Source: Phytophthora colocasiae (taxonomy: Eukaryota; Oomycota; Peronosporomycetes; Peronosporales; Peronosporaceae). Taken from it: a stretch of 64,000 nt of DNA. The notes beneath the pieces are model-generated. The model was not told the origin of the DNA. It was given only the letters and a program-made list of their open reading frames with translations, and ran no database searches. This document shows positions 44,301 to 55,006 of this stretch, piece after piece; position 1 is the first letter of the stretch, and every line of letters begins with the position of its first letter. The stretch spans positions 372,001 through 436,000 of the forward strand of contig JAGKQI010000052.1 of NCBI GenBank assembly GCA_018806915.1, read 5' to 3'. The translations under genes were made by a program, and so were the position numbers.

Positions 44301-44688
44301 AGACTCTGCGAGCTCGTCATCGGAGGACTCAGAGCCAGGTGAAGTGGTGAATCTGACGGCAGCAACTCAAGCACAAGCCGGAACCACACTTCTGACGCTA
44401 AGGCCGTTCATGAACTCGAACAACCTTGGGGAATTCGACCCCAGAGCTACTCTCAGGGAACGTGTCCACTGGTGGGAGCGGTTTACGAATATGGCTTCTC
44501 AAGGAGGTTGGTCGACTAAGACGCGCATCCAGGAACTTAAGTTGAAGCTCCTGTGTCTGCGCGAGACTGGTTTAACCAGCTACCCAAAAGTGTGTCCCGT
44601 GACTGGAAAGAACTGTCTTCAGAGTTCAAGAAACGTTATTGCAAAGCTCGGTCATCGTATTCTGAGAGATACTTCACTATGGCTATGA
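41374..44688 (+). CDS. Gypsy B ORF1, long gag-side protein
   Basis: About 1,104 residues from the first ATG (41374, MATPGSTRGGRRGRGR); the frame is open from 41311. Order: an RG-rich basic N terminus; a Lys/Ala then acidic region; ESPEVIDLCSDS (SUMO-interaction-like); a folded-looking part with ALRYVRRELRRWRDMDTG and WRCSSVFPEDMW; a long Ser/Pro-rich linker with repeated psi-K-x-E sites (VKPE, IKSE, VKSE); a coiled coil of about 200 residues (EWQSRMEQAQMEFLARERL onward); and the start of a retrotransposon gag domain (ERVHWWERFTNMAS) that continues in the next frame at 44553. So ORF1 is the N-terminal part of Gag. Confidence 0.7.
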   Translation: MATPGSTRGGRRGRGRSIPTRQSKRLQGLSPEEQPDLDAIQKAAREKRKAAREKKAAENVSVPEPAVEDQPAEEPEAQETPAVPGEQGSEGPSEVEASGDEATTAREGGDEASEGGADMVESPEVIDLCSDSATSGQSVDEVKPEPGLSEEHVPRSPKSEDAPMSDDMAIKSEESLKTPSDESGRADSLDGERALRYVRRELRRWRDMDTGKVVPPSVEYMWPTMKPSADAFQKAAAATGDYIKWRCSSVFPEDMWISEFHARRHGFGWIQDLSYVEIPMSTLTAPECVAVLQTMLYEAGFEFQNLLPTWPQTQASAVVGSQVRSVASELQSRLAVELVEWATVTARLQVCRLPESMKQEDTADKNEANGVLPDENADLQGQRLIMRLRVTGLRVTHSSDGSSSDEPPQSKRLQQRPPRPQIPSTPSALSTPSLSSLPQYESRSDNTRPESENPMSEDHSISQTRMSDVPIPSVIGTSDDQSSGFQTSRGSSTDSSLMSMSRGAASHMPPPTGSLALIAQGADVGGTVSEGMGIQVTRTLLPVKPESEDVDMPEERPEVPGAESGNQVSVGSSSRDFKQLSPEILPVSASTQSESHQSHRQSVKSEDLPRPPSRRLSSIASSRTKSEARSSQRSGPAQIELNIMRQQQEWQSRMEQAQMEFLARERLKTMERDRRREQRDLEARREIQTLTERLLKSENARLEAERRADDAEERRSLVSEGKLRNRSAAELETLKTELQNSENQRLESVFAERWRQREAETEAERARATDEMKRDWISQMEALQQRMKVMEAERDREKESSQNMQRFQAGQLRNLRATLSQVQEARRVGHPDSATSNQVLHTGNPEVATMYPVSGSEIRRDARRVGVEPMSHSPALKTESREVATFQQGTPARSTGTKRVKPERNGGATAATATHVVQATSVTETKGDTRRAPTPRRDPPQKTEARRPNGDRRASRRAKRHDRAPHSGGDSDSSSSDSASSSSEDSEPGEVVNLTAATQAQAGTTLLTLRPFMNSNNLGEFDPRATLRERVHWWERFTNMASQGGWSTKTRIQELKLKLLCLRETGLTSYPKVCPVTGKNCLQSSRNVIAKLGHRILRDTSLWL

Positions 44689-45620
44689 AAGACTCTGAGA
44701 CTCCGCTTGAATTTTTCTACCGACTTAATTCTGCCGCTGGAAAAGCTGACATCGATTTCCGGAAGTCGTCCAAGCGTCTTGAGAAGCATGTACTGCGATT
44801 CATCACGAAGCTTAAGGATGCGCGCCTGAAAACGTCGCTGCAAGGTCAGAGATTTCGGCGAATTTCAGACTTGGAATATGCGTTGCAGCAAGATGAAGAT
44901 GTGTGGCGAACTGGTGACCAAGAAATGACCCCTGCCAAGTCTCGAGACTTCCGGGCTGACAATATTCCGCGAGGACAGTTCAAGCCCAAGCGTGTGCATC
45001 GGACTTATGTCGCAAGAGATATGGATTCTGAAGACTATGACTCTGAAGACTCAGAAAATCATAAGGAAGCTCTGAAATCCAATCAGGATACCAGAGATCA
45101 GACGGGTGATTCCAGAACTCCAAGTGCGACTTCAGAGTCTACCCGTGATGAAAGTACTGCGCAGGCATCTTCGAACAATTCAAAGGCTCCACCAAGTGCA
45201 GATTGGACGCAGACTCTGACGAATGAGGTATATCGAGTGATGGATAACATGGGATGGCGTCCGCCGCCCCAGTCCCCGTCTGGATCGTCAGGTCAGGGGT
45301 TCCATCAAAGGCGTCATGAGAATGGTGGTTACTGGAACAAGTTCTGTGAAAAATGTCAACGCTCAGGACACTCAAAAGAAGATTGCTGGAGAGACGTCAC
45401 GTGTGACCGATGTCAGGAAAAGGGACACCCGAGTCGAATGTGTCGGATGCCACCCTGTGAAGTATGTGGAAGAGTACACCCTGGAAAACCCTGTGAAGAT
45501 TTGAAAACTCTGGAAGCACTCAAGCAACTCGCTCGACAAGGTGCACTCAAGGACATGCCGAACCACTTACGGGAGAAACTCCTGAGTGATGAGGCGGACT
45601 CTGGGAAGCCGTTAAACTAA
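44553..45620 (+). CDS. Gypsy B gag C-terminal part with zinc knuckles
   Basis: 355 residues overlapping the end of ORF1 in another frame. RDWFNQLPKSVSRDWKELSS and EFFYRLNSAAGKADID are retrotransposon-gag helices completing the domain begun in ORF1. Near the C terminus are CEKCQRSGHSKEDC, CDRCQEKGHPSRMC and CEVCGRVHPGKPC, three CCHC-like knuckles for RNA binding. No good start codon exists (the frame opens with GTG), so it is reached by frameshift near 44560, or the shift is a mutation. Confidence 0.75.
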   Translation: MSARDWFNQLPKSVSRDWKELSSEFKKRYCKARSSYSERYFTMAMKDSETPLEFFYRLNSAAGKADIDFRKSSKRLEKHVLRFITKLKDARLKTSLQGQRFRRISDLEYALQQDEDVWRTGDQEMTPAKSRDFRADNIPRGQFKPKRVHRTYVARDMDSEDYDSEDSENHKEALKSNQDTRDQTGDSRTPSATSESTRDESTAQASSNNSKAPPSADWTQTLTNEVYRVMDNMGWRPPPQSPSGSSGQGFHQRRHENGGYWNKFCEKCQRSGHSKEDCWRDVTCDRCQEKGHPSRMCRMPPCEVCGRVHPGKPCEDLKTLEALKQLARQGALKDMPNHLREKLLSDEADSGKPLN

Positions 45621-45673
45621 TATGCCCGTCGGATGGGGATCCGAAACGCGCCGGAAATGGCGTTACCCCAGAG

Positions 45674-48600
45674 TTGTGTGTTCTAGTGTGTGTAGGGCCA
45701 GAGCTGAGAAAGATTCACGATAACACTCAACAATGCATGACTACTTTTGCCCAAGAATCGACCATACCCTCTGGAAACTCAGGGAACGAGCTACCTGAGA
45801 TCGCCGACGACGCCGACCCGACACCAGACGACTCAGTGTCGTTCAGGTTGAAGGATGGCGAGTGTTATGGCTGGTGGGAAGATAACTACCCTGATCGGTC
45901 AAAGAGGGATGTGGTGATGGTGAATGGTGCTGTGAATGACCATCGGACCAAGATTCTCTTGGATACTGGTGCGACCATAAATATTCTGAGTTACGACTTT
46001 GCGCGTAAGCTCGGACTCAGACTCAAGTCGCACAAGCAGACCAAAGTGTCGGGGATGGGTGGTGTTCCAACCTATATCGGTGCCAGCGCTGAGATCAAGT
46101 TGACGCTTGGGCCAAGAGTGGTATATATTGTGGATGTTTGGGTCGCGAATATCGGTGAAGGAATTGACGTGCTTCTGGGAATGGGTTTTATGTTTGCTGC
46201 TGGAGTGAGAATTAGTGCTCGTGAAGGTCTGGTGTCGTTACCAGACGAGGTAGTGGTGATGATGTGTAATTGGGAACCTGGTGATCACATTGGTCGTAAC
46301 AGGTCGGTTAGACCAAGCAAGGCTGTCCTTCTGAGTCCGGGCGAGGAGTTCATTGTCCGAATTGACTATGGGCCAACGAACCCCCAGAGGGAAGTCGTGT
46401 GGGCCGGACGCGGTGACCGCTGGGTTACCCAGCTGATCTATGCGGCCCGATCTTGGCCCATGGCCGTTCGCGTGGTAAACATCTCTGATAAAAACACGTG
46501 GGTCAATGAACTTTCTGATGTCGCGAGGATCGTGGAATATGGTTTCTTCCCAAGGCATGGACGTTTCGTGCGTCCAGGTTCCGCTGCCTATCGTGATTGG
46601 GAAGTTTTGATTCGGGAAAGCACCCCGTCACCAGAGACTAAGAAACGTATGAAGAGAGAGGCGGAGTTGGAGGCTTTGATGCCGCAGCCCCCGTGTGTAG
46701 ATCGCCCGGACTACCCATGGCCGACTGAAATACTGCAACGTCCAAGGTTTGACAACGCTCGAGTGCAGTTCGTGAAACCAGAGTCACCACCGACCGTGAA
46801 ACGAGTACGCTTCGCCCTGGATGCATTCACCCAGACGGAGAATGGTTGCTCCGGCGAGTCAACGGGAAGTGCGGACATTAGTACAGATACCAGAGATTTG
46901 GAAACATCCTCTGAAAGTACTCCACATACAGACCCTGGTGACTCGTCCGTTGTTATTGCCGGAGACGGCCTTGACTCAAAGCCTGAGTGTATATTAGGTG
47001 ACTCTCAGACCCCTGAGTTACCCGCGGACGATTTCGACCTAATGGATGAATCCTGGGATATTCCTATTCAGGGGATGCCTGGAACGCCTGTGGAAAAATT
47101 ACGAGTGGAATACGAGCGGTGCATGAATGTTACGAATGAAGAATTGGACTTGGAGCCGGGTGTATATATGCGAGAAGGCACGGAAATCCTCGCTCAATTA
47201 CGCGACCAACTGGTCATGTTGCCTGAGCTGGAAGAATTGACACCAGAGTGTGATATCGACAGCGCTGATGTTGGAGAACCAGGAAAGACGACCCCAGAAA
47301 TGGAGAAGAAACTGCGTGATATTCTGAGGTACCACAGGAAAATATTCCTGGGAGATGGTAATGCAGCACCCGCACCGGCAAGGGGTGTGGTCTGTGATCT
47401 GGATGTGGGAGATGCCAAACCGGTAGCTCAACGTCCGAGATCCGTCGCCCCTCATCTCATGCTGAAGGTATACGAGCTTCTAAAGAAACTCCTGGAAACT
47501 GGTTTGATTGAGTACTCTAACTCCCCGTGGGCATCTCCTATTGTGATCGTTCTCAAGAAGAATGGTGTTGACATACGAATGTGCATCGACTATCGCATCG
47601 TGAATGGCTTCATTCAACTGTCACGTTACCCTCTACCTCTTATTGACGATCTCTTAATTGGTTTTGAGGCTGCCATGTGGTTCATGAGCCTGGATATGGC
47701 TAGTGGTTTCTGGGCGATCAGGATGACGGAGCGCGCACGACTGATATCGGCTTTCATCTGCCCGTTTGGACATTTCCAGTGGGTAAGGATGCCGTTTGGT
47801 CTGAAGAACGCCCCTCTTGTGTATCAAGCTATGTTAGACAATTGCCTGTGGGGATTCGTGAGACTGTCACCAGAAGAAGAAGCTGAAGTTGATGCGGAGG
47901 TTCTGGAATTTCTGCAACTCCAGCCTCAGGACTCTAAAAAGCATCTTTCAGACTCTGAGAACCATACTCCGATTTCAGAGATGCCAACCCTCACAAGTCA
48001 GATGACCGTCTTTCAGAGGAACATTCCTGTTCCCACGTGCATGGGCCCAGTCCTGGGGAGGAGTTCATACATCGACGACATCGCACATGGAGCACCGACT
48101 TGGGACCAATTATGTGACGATTTGAATGCCCTGCTTTTCAGGCTTCGCTATTGGAACATTTCTGTGAGTTTGCCCAAGAGCGAGTTCGGGAAGTTGTCGA
48201 TACCGTACCTATCCCACGAAATCAGTGCCGAGGGTCTGAGGGCAACACCTAAGATTGTCAAAGGAGTTGAAGAACTGCCATTTCCGTCTACGTTGAAGGG
48301 AGTTCAGAGTTTCATGGGAAGCCTCAACTATTACAACAAGTTTATCGAGGATTTACCGGTGATTGCTGCTACCCTCTATGAGCTGACAGACGAGCAGATT
48401 CGTGCTGGACGAGACCTGACTCGTGCGAAAGAGGCGTTCGAAATTCTGAAACGCAAGATAGTCTCTACTCCACTACTCAGACATCCAGACCGAACCAGAC
48501 CGTTTGTTGTCATTCCGCATGCGAATCCTTGGGCTGCTTCAGCAGTCTTGGGACAAGAATATGAGGGAATAATACACCCGGTCCGGTTCACGGGTCGTGT

Positions 48601-48898
48601 CCTGAACGACGCCGAACTCAGGTATCATATCGCTGAGAAGGAAGTGATTGCGATCCTCAGAGTCTTGGAAAACTTCAGAGCTCTGGTGGAATCAAGTCCG
48701 GTGATTGTGGTCTATACCAGATACTCTGTCCTGAAATGGTTGCTGACATCGAACTCCACCGACGGCAGAAACGTCAAGTGGGGTATGAAATTGTCGCAGT
48801 GGAACCTGGAGATCCGCCGGGTACAGCGTGACGAAGATGGACTCCCAGCTATACTCGGTGCGGGCATTACCCCAGGAGCATCTGGACGAAGTCTCTGA
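45674..48898 (+). pseudogene. Gypsy B protease-RT-first RNase H
   Basis: The frame opens without ATG in a third frame after gag; the first Met is MTTFAQES at about 45737. LLDTGATINIL near residue 95 is the protease active site. RT motifs: RMCIDYRIVNGF, SLDMASGFWAIRM, WVRMPFGLKNAP, and SYIDDIAHG as the YXDD box (48068-48079). About 65 residues rich in Glu/Asp/Ser lie between LDNCLWGFVRL and the YXDD box, where other gypsy RTs have only a short link. The following RNase H region (PFVVIPHANPWAASAVLGQ) has lost the first catalytic Asp. The frame breaks near 48870, one base before it meets the next domain. Confidence 0.85.
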
Positions 48899-48899
48899 A

Positions 48900-51317
48900 A
48901 ATCTGATCCCAGTCAAGGGGCGAGTCAAGCCGCCAGTTCCTATCAGTGTGGAAATGCTGGAAGCAGATTATCAGGGCTATGTTCTGAGTTTTGATGGTGC
49001 CGCAAAGACGTCTACCCGTCTGGGAAGCTGTGGGTGTATACTCTGGGAACTCCCGGGGTGGAGCGTTCTGGAAGCCTGAGGGTTTCTGACGGATGTCACG
49101 GTGAATGACTCGGAATACTGTGGCCTGAATTACGGTCTGAAGATGGCACTCGACTACGGAATACAGGAGTTGGTGGTTGTGGGAGATTCGCGCATCGCGA
49201 TACAACAGGCTCAGGGACTGATCAACTGCAATCAGCCTAACTTGCAACGGAGGTTGGCCGAATTTGAGTCTCTGAAAACCAAGTTTCGGACTCTGAAGTT
49301 GGTGCATGTGAAGCGCGAGTTTAACCAAGCAGCGGATTACCTGACCTCGAAGACTTTGACTCTTGGGGAAGCTTGGCAGGTGCAGGACGAGGATGAACTC
49401 ATGCACCTGCAACTGGTATCCAAAGTTCATGAGAAACTGATGAAGCCTTGCTCAGCCCCGGACCTGGAAGCTCAAGAGTCAAAAATATCAGACTCTGAAG
49501 AACGTAATGCGTCACCAGAGTCTGAGAATGTTTTTGATCCGGAATCCGCACCCCTACCTCGATCGGCCAGAGTGTTGATTGCTGTAACCCGTGCCCAAGC
49601 TCCGCCTGACGCTAATCTGCCTGAGGGTGATGACGAACGAGAACCTTTGGGGCCTTTGGAGTTCCAGGCAGAACGCTGGCGACGGATCAAGGCGCATCAG
49701 AGCCAGGACCCGTACTTGGTTGAACTCATGAAGTTTCTGAAAGGTGACGTGGGAGATTTACCACGACCCCGAGTCAGGAAGCTTGCCAGAGTTGCTGAGG
49801 ATTTCGTTCTGGATTCTAGAGATGTACTATATCGCCTAAGTCGCGCTACTCGAGAGCGGCCCCGGGACAATGTTGACGAACTCAGACTGGTGGTTCCCAG
49901 AGACTTGTATCCAGATTTGTTACACTATGCTCATGAAGACTACCAAGGTGGGCATCAAGGAATCAGGAGAACCTTTGAGAAGTTGAGTTCGGAATTTTAC
50001 TGGTTGGGTATGTATGCAGATGTGGAAAGATTTGTGAAGGAATGCGTAGACTGTGCCAATGGCAAGGGGCGACCCCCAAATCCTGGACCGTCCCCTGGAA
50101 ATATTGAGCCCAGCCGGCCATTTGAAGTGATATCTATGGATTTTGTGACTCACATGCCGAAATCCGCACGTGGAAACACATTTCTCTTGCTGTTCCAGGA
50201 TATGTTTTCGGGATATGTAATGTGCAAGCCAATGAGCATCACCACTGCTCAGGATGTAGCAGAGGCTTATGAGGAACGCGTTTTCAGAAACTTTGGTGCT
50301 AGCTCTCTGATTCGTCATGATCAAGATCCTCGCTTTATGAGTGAGGTCTTCAAGTGTTTCAGAGAACTTTTGGGTAGCAGGCAACGAGCTACTCTAGGGT
50401 ACCGGCCTCAAGCCAACGGCCAGCAGGAGAGATCAGTACAGACTGTGGTGCGCGCGATTAAGGCATATATCTCTGAAGCTGATCAAAGTGACTGGGATGA
50501 TCATGCCGAACGTCTGATGTTTGCCCTGAACACATCATTCGATGCCACCCGTCTGGAAACGCCTTTCTACCTGGTACATGGTTGGGATGCTAATGGGACG
50601 GTGTCCGCTATGCTTGGACCCAAGCCATCGACGACTCAGGAGCGAACTGCGTACGAATGGAGACGGAAGATGCAACGAGACTATAGCTATGCTCTGGCAT
50701 GTGCCGAAGATCTCCAGAAGAAGGCAAAGCGTGACCGGTCTGAAGAACAGACCAGGAAATGGAACGAGTTGTCAGAGCGTCTGAAGTCAGGTTTCGCTAT
50801 AGGCGACGCTGTTTGGCTCTACATCCCTAAGGTACAAACGGGATTGAGCAGGAAACTAGCACACATGTGGCACGGACCCTTCAGGATCGAGGAGATGCTG
50901 GACGATTTCAGAGTACGACTCAAGGTTGAAGATACCGGCTACCGCGTGAACCCCTGGGTCCATGTGAGCCGTCTGAAGCCAAGGGCTCTGTTCCCCAGAC
51001 GACCCACGGCGGAACTCCAGATTTCAGAAGATGATGATTTTGACGCCGCCCTGTTACCAGAAGATAGTTGGGAACCTGATACTGAAAACGGCGAGTATGA
51101 AGTGGAGAAGATTCTGGATACCCGTTGGAACAAGCGTACCAGGACGTCCAGACGCCTACGCGAATATTTGATTAAGTGGAAAGGTTACGATGAAACTGAG
51201 TGGTTGCCGTTATCGAAGTTGAATTGTGGAGCATTACTTTACGAATTCAATCAGAGTGCACGAGCACGAGCCCGTTTTCAGGCGATGCAGGCTGGAGACG
51301 ATCATCCCAGAGTCTAA
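48900..51317 (+). pseudogene. Gypsy B second RNase H, integrase, chromodomain
   Basis: Open in one frame except for a TGA at 49077-49079. The second RNase H has all four carboxylates in order: LSFDGAAK, NDSEYCGL, VVVGDSRIA and NQAADYL. The integrase follows with an HHCC finger (HYAHEDYQGGHQG, CVDCANGKG), core Asp in ISMDFVTHMP, Asp in IRHDQDPRFMS and Glu in ANGQQERSVQ. The C-terminal chromodomain is YEVEKILDTRWNK to LREYLIKWKGYDETEWLP. It would insert cDNA and target chromatin. The stop and the upstream shift make this copy defective unless suppressed. Confidence 0.87.
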
Positions 51318-51870
51318 TAACTCTGAAAACACATCTGGAAGTCTGATATCTGAAGGATTTCAGATATTGACCTTTAGAGTGTGGTAATCTGAGTGCGTGT
51401 TTTTCAGAGACTTATTTCTGAAATTCATGTGTTTGGATATGTGATCGACCATGTTGCTGCTTATATAAAACGACTGTGTGAATGTGAATATGGAAGTGAG
51501 TTTGTGGAGAATTAAGTACTGGAAGATACGAAGTTATGAATGATGAGATGATGAGAAGGAGTGTGATTATGTGGAGTGATATTGAAAGATTAAGGGATTA
51601 GGGAGCTACACTGAGGCCGGGGATTTACGTCACAAATGCAGACAACTATTTGGCTTCTCGAAGATGCAGCCTTCCCGTGGGCACCATGGTGGATACCTGA
51701 GCTTCAGTAGTGAAGGGAGATCGGGTTCTCGGAACGCTCCGCAGGTGTCAATTGATCCTTCTTGATGTCAGCAGGGACATACTGGAGCCACTCTTCGTCC
51801 GCATTCACCGTGGCCCATTGCATCCGAGCAGGCTCAATAGCGTCCAAGTCACCCAGTTGCGTCTCCAGAC
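51318..51870 (+). other. Gypsy B region between pol and antisense frame
   Basis: No frame of note. TCTGAA-type motifs are frequent (CTCTGAAAACAC at 51322, TCTGATATCTGAAGG near 51343). It would be the convergent 3' region for sense pol and the antisense gene. Confidence 0.55.
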
Positions 51871-54800
51871 TCAGACACTTGGGACCCCCCAGCTCTGCGA
51901 CTCTGGGATCTTGCCAGATCCAAGGGCAGGACTTGTCTGGGACAACCCAGATGCCAGGCTCTGAAAGCAGCGACTCTGGGAAATCTTTGTGCCCCAGGAC
52001 CTTTCAGACTTTTCGTCAGCCTCTACATCCATGGTCACCCAATGCGTACGCTCCCAGAAGGCTTGAGCATGCTTCTTCATGCTGCGCACGATGTCTTCCA
52101 CGTCAGCCAACACCATGGGCCCCAGTTCTTCCCGCTTGTGGAAGTAAAACTCTGAGAATCGGTTGTCGAACATGACTTTCCAAGGGGCACGCTTCTTGCG
52201 GAGGACTGCACAGTACCGCTCAGAGTCCCAGCGCTTCTTGAGGATGGCACATGAGTGCTTGTGCACCTCGTAGTCTGGAAAACCCAATGTCTGGCCAGTG
52301 ATGGTCTTGGTAGAGCTCACTCGTTGTACCCTGATACCATAGTACAACCAGGAGGATGCTTCACAGTCTGGTGTTTCCACCACCTGGAGCTCCTTGACCG
52401 TCAGAGAATTGTAGGGCTTGGATACCAGACTACGTGCCTTCCCAGAAGAACTCTTGGGCTTCGATCCACTTCCACTGGTGGACTTCGGACGGGACTTGGG
52501 ACTGGTATGGGTTTTTACGGACGCAAGGCTTCTCTTGGGCTTCTTGATAGGGATGATAGGCCCATCGTCAGAGTCCGAGTCGTCATCAGAGTCCCGGGGA
52601 CGCTTAGAGCCAGGACGCGGGTGGTCATCGGACTTCTTGCTCCCGGACCTCTTGTCCCCAGACTTCTTGCTCCCAGACTTCTTGCTCCCCGACTTCTTGT
52701 CCTGAGACTTCTTGTCTTCAGACTTGTCGCTCTCGGAATCGCTGTCGTCAGACTCACCATCATCAGAGCTCTCGTCGTCATCTTCGTCTTCAGACTCGAT
52801 CACACCAGAATCCTTGTAATCCGGATCGTCCTTGGGGTTGTCGGCGGTGGACTCGACATCACTTTCTGGATAATTTACGTGACCATCCAGATCACCCCAG
52901 GCTGCAGGCTCGGTACCAGCTGAGATGTGACGATCCACCACCTCGTCGGCCATCTGGTAATACACTTCAGGGACGTACTTGGCCCAAAGAGTAGCATCCA
53001 GGCGACGAGAGAATACCAGGCTCACCAACATCTGAATGAGAGCCGGACTGCTGAAGAGACTGTGAGCCGCTTTATCCGATGCCAACCACTCCATTGCTTT
53101 ATCATACTTGATCCCAGATAGCAGGGCTTGGCGGAGGTCGGGTCGAACTTCCTTCCAGACCACGTCACCAGGGAGTCTCTTGTGGACTTCAGACTTTGCC
53201 ACCTTAGAATCTGCATTCGCCGGAAGCGCCGATTCTTCAACGGGCTTGTGTCCGGACGGGCGACGCTGCAAATTCTTGGAGTCCCACTTGAGCGGTCACT
53301 TCGGAGGTGATTTCAGAGTCTGGGGCTTCGGCGGATATGACAGGTACCGTGGGCTCTCGCTCTTGGACTCTGAGGTTTCAGTACTTGGACGAGTAAGATC
53401 CAGAACTCTGGAGGTCCTCGCGGTCTTCTCAGCAGCCTGACGAGCTCGTTCCTCAGAAAGCCGTTTCTTGAAGTCAGGAACGGGTTTCTTTCGCGCGTCC
53501 AAGGCTGTCACGCTGATGATAGTCGTCCAGTTATCAGGGACGATGGTGTCCTCTTGGTATGACACCAGAAGGTCATGGAGCCGATCCCAATTACCAGAGA
53601 TTTCAGAATTCTCTTGTAAGAACTCTGAGAACCCCCACGGATCTGTGGGCTTGACCTCAAGACGCGACTTCAGAATCGAGACCTGTGCTTGAAGATCAGC
53701 GACTTGGGACTTCAGAACTGCCTTGTCCGACTTCAAAGCTTCCACTTGGTCCTGGTAGTGAGCTTTGAGATCCTGAATCTCCGAAGTTATGCGTTCTTCT
53801 ACCGCACCGGCGTCTTGCTGGGCACACTTAAGCTCGTGTTTCCAGTATTGACAGTGCAGTACCCACTCACGCTTGATTTCTTCGCATTCAGAGCGCGCTG
53901 CTGCAGCATCAATCAAGGCGACACCGTTCTGAGAACCAACGCGTTCCCGAAGGCGACGGTGAGCAGCAGTCATAAGCTTTAAGCATCCGGCCGTCCGAAA
54001 AACTTTCCCGGCAAGCCGAGTGGGAGAGACATGAGAAACCAGAGACCCCAGTTCCCGGCGAACATCCACAGACGACGTCAAAGCATCCAGAGTACGCACG
54101 TCTGGAGTCTGGGCGCACGGAGACACAACTTCGGCGGGGTCGAAGCTTGGAATCACTCGCTCCAGCTCCCGGAGGTCTTCATCAGTAAGTGCCTCGTAAC
54201 CCACGAGCACACAGGGGCCACCGTACGCATTCGCTATGTGGCGCCCTCTTCTGAAGTCTTCAGCTCGCGCGGGGGTACTCACCAGAAAGGCACGTCCCTC
54301 TGGCTTCACGCTGGGAGCGATATAGTTCTGGGGAACATCAGAGTCCCCAACGCCGTGACTTGATCCCCTGTGGTTGTCACCAGACCCTGACGAAACAGCC
54401 GATCGACCTCTTCCGTAGACAAAAGCCGTGGGGCACCAAAGGCTCGCGGTCTGAAGACACCAGGAGTTCCTCAGAGAATTCAGAGTGAGATTCCCAAGTG
54501 AAACCACTGGTGGCGAGAGATCACCAACACCGGCCGAGTTCATGTCATCACCAGGGAGATCCTCAGTCGGACCATCGACCTGTGAGTCGGTAGGTTGGGA
54601 TGCATGGGCTGGGGCGCTAGGGCTGCCACCTGGCGATGTGGCCGAACCAACATCTCCACCCTGCGACATATTGGCAGTTGCCGAAGCAGGACAAGTGTCT
54701 GTGGCGTCGCCTGCCGCCCCATTCGGTGGGGCGTTTAAGCTCAGAGAAGCGTTCGTTTCAGTCATGAGCGAAAGGACGGAGTTTTGAAAATGATCGCCTG

Positions 54801-54951
54801 TTTGGCAAGTCAAATTCAAGTTTCTGAGTCTGAGAGAATCAGATTGTGCGACGGGACACCAGAGACTCTGAAAACCAGGTAACTGACAAAGAGTTGCAGC
54901 TACGCTACGCTCTGAAAACCGTCTATCAGAATGTTTGATAGGCCTGGCCAT
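51871..54951 (-). CDS. Antisense ORF of gypsy B, unknown function, one in-frame TGA
   Basis: From ATG at 54951 (MARPIKHSDRRF) the minus strand is open to a TGA at 53298-53296 (551 codons), then open again in the same frame to 51871 (eight codons plus 466), about 1,025 codons in all. Part 1 has a Ser/Pro/Gly-rich N-terminal third, a folded-looking middle (RGRHIANAYGGPCVLVGYE) and a coiled coil (ITSEIQDLKAHYQDQVEALK). Part 2 has a helical segment (VWKEVRPDLRQALLSG), a long Asp/Glu/Ser tract, Lys/Ser repeats (KKSGSKKSGSKK) and a C-terminal domain with SSWLYYGIRVQRVSS. There is no signal peptide or membrane span, so it is not an envelope protein. Family unknown. Confidence 0.62.
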
Positions 54952-54994
54952 GATACACAGCTTGGAGAAAGTTCCGCACTGATGGATCGTGACC

Positions 54995-55006
54995 AGGAGG
55001 GGCGGT
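54995..55006 (+). promoter_or_regulatory. Putative polypurine tract of gypsy B
   Basis: AGGAGGGGCGG just before the 3' LTR is a purine run in the position used to prime plus-strand synthesis. Confidence 0.55.

Noticed and set aside
52255..52923. Plus-strand 222-codon frame over the antisense gene
   Set aside because: Repetitive Leu/Arg/Pro shadow of the Asp/Ser/Lys-rich antisense frame.
51871..54951. Antisense gene of gypsy B as an envelope protein
   Set aside because: It has no signal peptide or membrane span and is on the wrong strand for a spliced env.
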